A DNA stretch of 64,000 bases from an uncultured Anaeromyxobacter sp. (GTDB taxonomy: Bacteria > Myxococcota > Myxococcia > Myxococcales > Anaeromyxobacteraceae), in assembly GCA_903904005.1 (NCBI GenBank), contig CAIVAR010000011.1:40055-104054 (forward strand). The letters run 5' to 3'. Under the pieces are notes generated by a model. It saw only the letters and a list, made by a program, of their open reading frames with translations. It was not told where the DNA came from and did not search any database. The translations under genes were made by a program, and so were the position numbers. This document shows, in pieces, positions 62,544-64,000 of this stretch; the stretch's first letter is position 1, and each line of letters begins with the position of its first letter.

Positions 62544-64000
62544 TCACGCCTTGGAGGCCTGCGCCTGCTCCCCTGCGTCCCGCGCGGCCTTCCCCTTCCA
62601 GAACTGGCGGGGCGCCATGGCGAGGGCCATGAGGACCAGCTGGCTGGCCACGAACCCGGAGAGGGCCCAGAAGGCCTTGTCCATGAAGCCGTAGGAGTGG
62701 AGCCCCACGCCCAGCATGTTCACGCCGAACCAGGAGAGGCTGGTGATGACGTTGCCGAAGATGGCCATGGTCATGATCCCGCGCTCCCGGGCGTACCCAC
62801 CCCAGCGGGCGTGCAGGATGATGGCGCACCAGAGCACGATGAGGAGCGCGCCGTTCTCCTTGGGATCCCAGCCCCAGAACCGGCCCCAGGACTGGTCGGC
62901 CCAGATGCCCCCGAGGACGGTGCCGATGAAGCTGAAGAACAGGGAGAAGGCGATGATCCCGTAGACCATCCCGGAGAGGGACTTCGAGACCTCGGGGTTC
63001 ATCCGGGCGGCGAACTGCTTGCGCAGGGTCCAGGCGATGGCGATGAAGCCGGCCAGGAACATGCCGCTGTAACCGATGGTGATGGTTGTGACGTGGGTGG
63101 CCAGCCAGAAGTTGGAGTCGAGCACCGCCCGCATCATCTCCATGGTGTCGCCGTCGCCGGAGAGGTGGTGGGCCACGAGGAGCGAGGCGAAGCCGGAGGC
63201 CGAGGCCACGGCCGTGCCGAAGCCGTTGCGGTACATCCGCTCGAGGACGATCCCGAGGAGGACCGCACCCCAGCCCACGAAGACGGCCGAGGAGTAGAGG
63301 TTGGTGACCGGCGGTCGCCCCTGGAGGACGATGCGCGAGATCAGGCCGGCCGTCTGCACGATGGCGCCGGCGCAGAGCAGCCCGAAGGCGGCCGGGCGGA
63401 GGATCTCCGGCTTCCAGGCCCAGGAGGCGAAGACCGCGAGCAGGGCCAGCACGTAGATGGCCATGCCGACGTAGAAGGGCTGCGCACGGTTGAAGGTGGT
63501 CTCGTGGTCGACGTGGGTCTGCGCATCGGGCCAGGTGCCGAAGGTGACGGTCTGGAGATCCCTCACCGCCCGGTTGAAGGCCGGGCCGTCCTGCACCCCG
63601 TAGGCCGCGCCGATCCGCGCCATGGGCTCGAGGCCGGGGTTCAGGGCGCCGGCCGCGACGCCGCGCAGCGCCTCGCCGGTGTTGCTCCAGGCCTCGGCCC
63701 GCTGCCCTGGAAGCGGCGGGATGGGGCGGAAGTAGGCCAGGTCGGCGAGCGTGGCCTGGCGCTGGGCCGCCCCCGGCGAGCCGGCCGCGGCGATCTCGGA
63801 GGCGAGCCCCGGGGTCTGCTCGAGCTGGATGGTGTTCTTGAGCCGGTGGTACAGGTAGAGCCGCTCGAAGAGGTTGGCGACGGCGCCCTGGTAGGGGGTG
63901 CGCAGCTTCGCGTCGATGGCCTGCGCGGCGTTGGCCTCGCGCTGGATCTCGTTCACGAACGGGAGGATCTGCCGGAAGGAGTAGTACCGGTCCTTGGTCC
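62544..64000 (-). CDS. CcsA/CcmF-type cytochrome c maturation protein (C-terminal part; begins beyond the window)
   Basis: The 485 visible codons lack the start; the frame stays open to position 64000. After a periplasmic-looking segment, eight or so membrane helices follow. The heme-handling WWD-like motif is seen as QSWGRFWGWDPKENGALLIVLW, and conserved His residues occur in VAHHLSGDG, ATHVTTITIGYSGM and LHARWGGY. It belongs to the System II CcsA/CcsB (ResC) fold and should present heme to apocytochromes in the periplasm, as needed by the hexaheme cytochrome and heme-motif kinase in this window. The WDPKENGAL wording is a less common variant of the motif. Confidence 0.88.
   Translation of the reverse strand, partial: TKDRYYSFRQILPFVNEIQREANAAQAIDAKLRTPYQGAVANLFERLYLYHRLKNTIQLEQTPGLASEIAAAGSPGAAQRQATLADLAYFRPIPPLPGQRAEAWSNTGEALRGVAAGALNPGLEPMARIGAAYGVQDGPAFNRAVRDLQTVTFGTWPDAQTHVDHETTFNRAQPFYVGMAIYVLALLAVFASWAWKPEILRPAAFGLLCAGAIVQTAGLISRIVLQGRPPVTNLYSSAVFVGWGAVLLGIVLERMYRNGFGTAVASASGFASLLVAHHLSGDGDTMEMMRAVLDSNFWLATHVTTITIGYSGMFLAGFIAIAWTLRKQFAARMNPEVSKSLSGMVYGIIAFSLFFSFIGTVLGGIWADQSWGRFWGWDPKENGALLIVLWCAIILHARWGGYARERGIMTMAIFGNVITSLSWFGVNMLGVGLHSYGFMDKAFWALSGFVASQLVLMALAMAPRQFWKGKAARDAGEQAQASKA

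Overview
The window is a dense stretch of chromosome from a very high-GC bacterium. Nearly every gene has a strong G/C third-position bias, and many neighbours overlap by 4 bases (ATGA or GTGA junctions). The gene content fits a delta-type, respiration-versatile Myxococcota such as Anaeromyxobacter (inference): a heme-motif sensor kinase, a hexaheme membrane cytochrome, CcsA-type cytochrome c maturation, a B12-type light regulator, the AguA/AguB agmatine route, GlnRS fused to YqeY, and an HNH family that is common in that genus. No tRNA, rRNA, CRISPR array, prophage or insertion sequence was seen.

Layout. 1-5.6 kb (minus strand): a membrane redox module (NrfD/HybB-like subunit, Tat-exported four-cluster Fe-S protein, 22-residue membrane peptide, small Cys protein). 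It lies behind a sigma-54-like promoter and a nested palindrome, preceded by a regulatory operon (heme-motif histidine kinase, archaemetzincin, sigma-54 response regulator). 5.7-8.5 kb: purU, hemF and a TerC protein. 8.6-13.9 kb: ExbB-ExbD-TonB, a TonB-dependent receptor and a lipoprotein in one overlapping run. 13.9-17.3 kb: glutaredoxin, MFS exporter, CarH-like photoreceptor repressor, PAP2 phosphatase. 17.3-24.7 kb: an epimerase-like protein, ribA with an FAD amine oxidase, the hexaheme cytochrome, pgi, a cupin and an acyl-ACP thioesterase. 24.7-30.6 kb: a 1551-residue acyl-CoA-synthetase-like giant ending in an acetyltransferase domain, then a homocitrate-synthase-like gene. 30.6-42.5 kb: ilvD, a 2OG oxygenase carrying a TonB-like tail, a DUF2721-type membrane protein, aguB-aguA, a histidine kinase with a degenerate receiver, two uncharacterised proteins and an EF-G paralogue. 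42.5-49.9 kb: a cold-shock gene, leuB-cimA-leuD-leuC (branched-chain synthesis through citramalate), class I fumarase and an H1-like repeat protein. 50.1-55.4 kb: FKBP, DTW protein, glnS-yqeY, surface-repeat protein, SDR, glyoxalase. 55.9-64 kb: a frameshifted HNH gene, ABC-F ATPase, DAHP synthase, a cation diffusion facilitator, prfC and the C-terminal part of a CcsA-like protein.

Working together. The first 5.6 kb reads as one circuit: a periplasmic heme sensor phosphorylates a sigma-54 activator that probably turns on the adjacent redox module. The kinase, the hexaheme cytochrome and CcsA all depend on heme, which hemF helps to make. leuB, cimA, leuCD and ilvD serve isoleucine, leucine and valine synthesis. 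Several genes on the plus strand have a TANNNT hexamer 6-9 bases before the start codon, which suggests leaderless transcripts. The least explained items are the 1551-residue multidomain protein, the archaemetzincin inside a two-component operon, and the oxygenase with a TonB-like tail.
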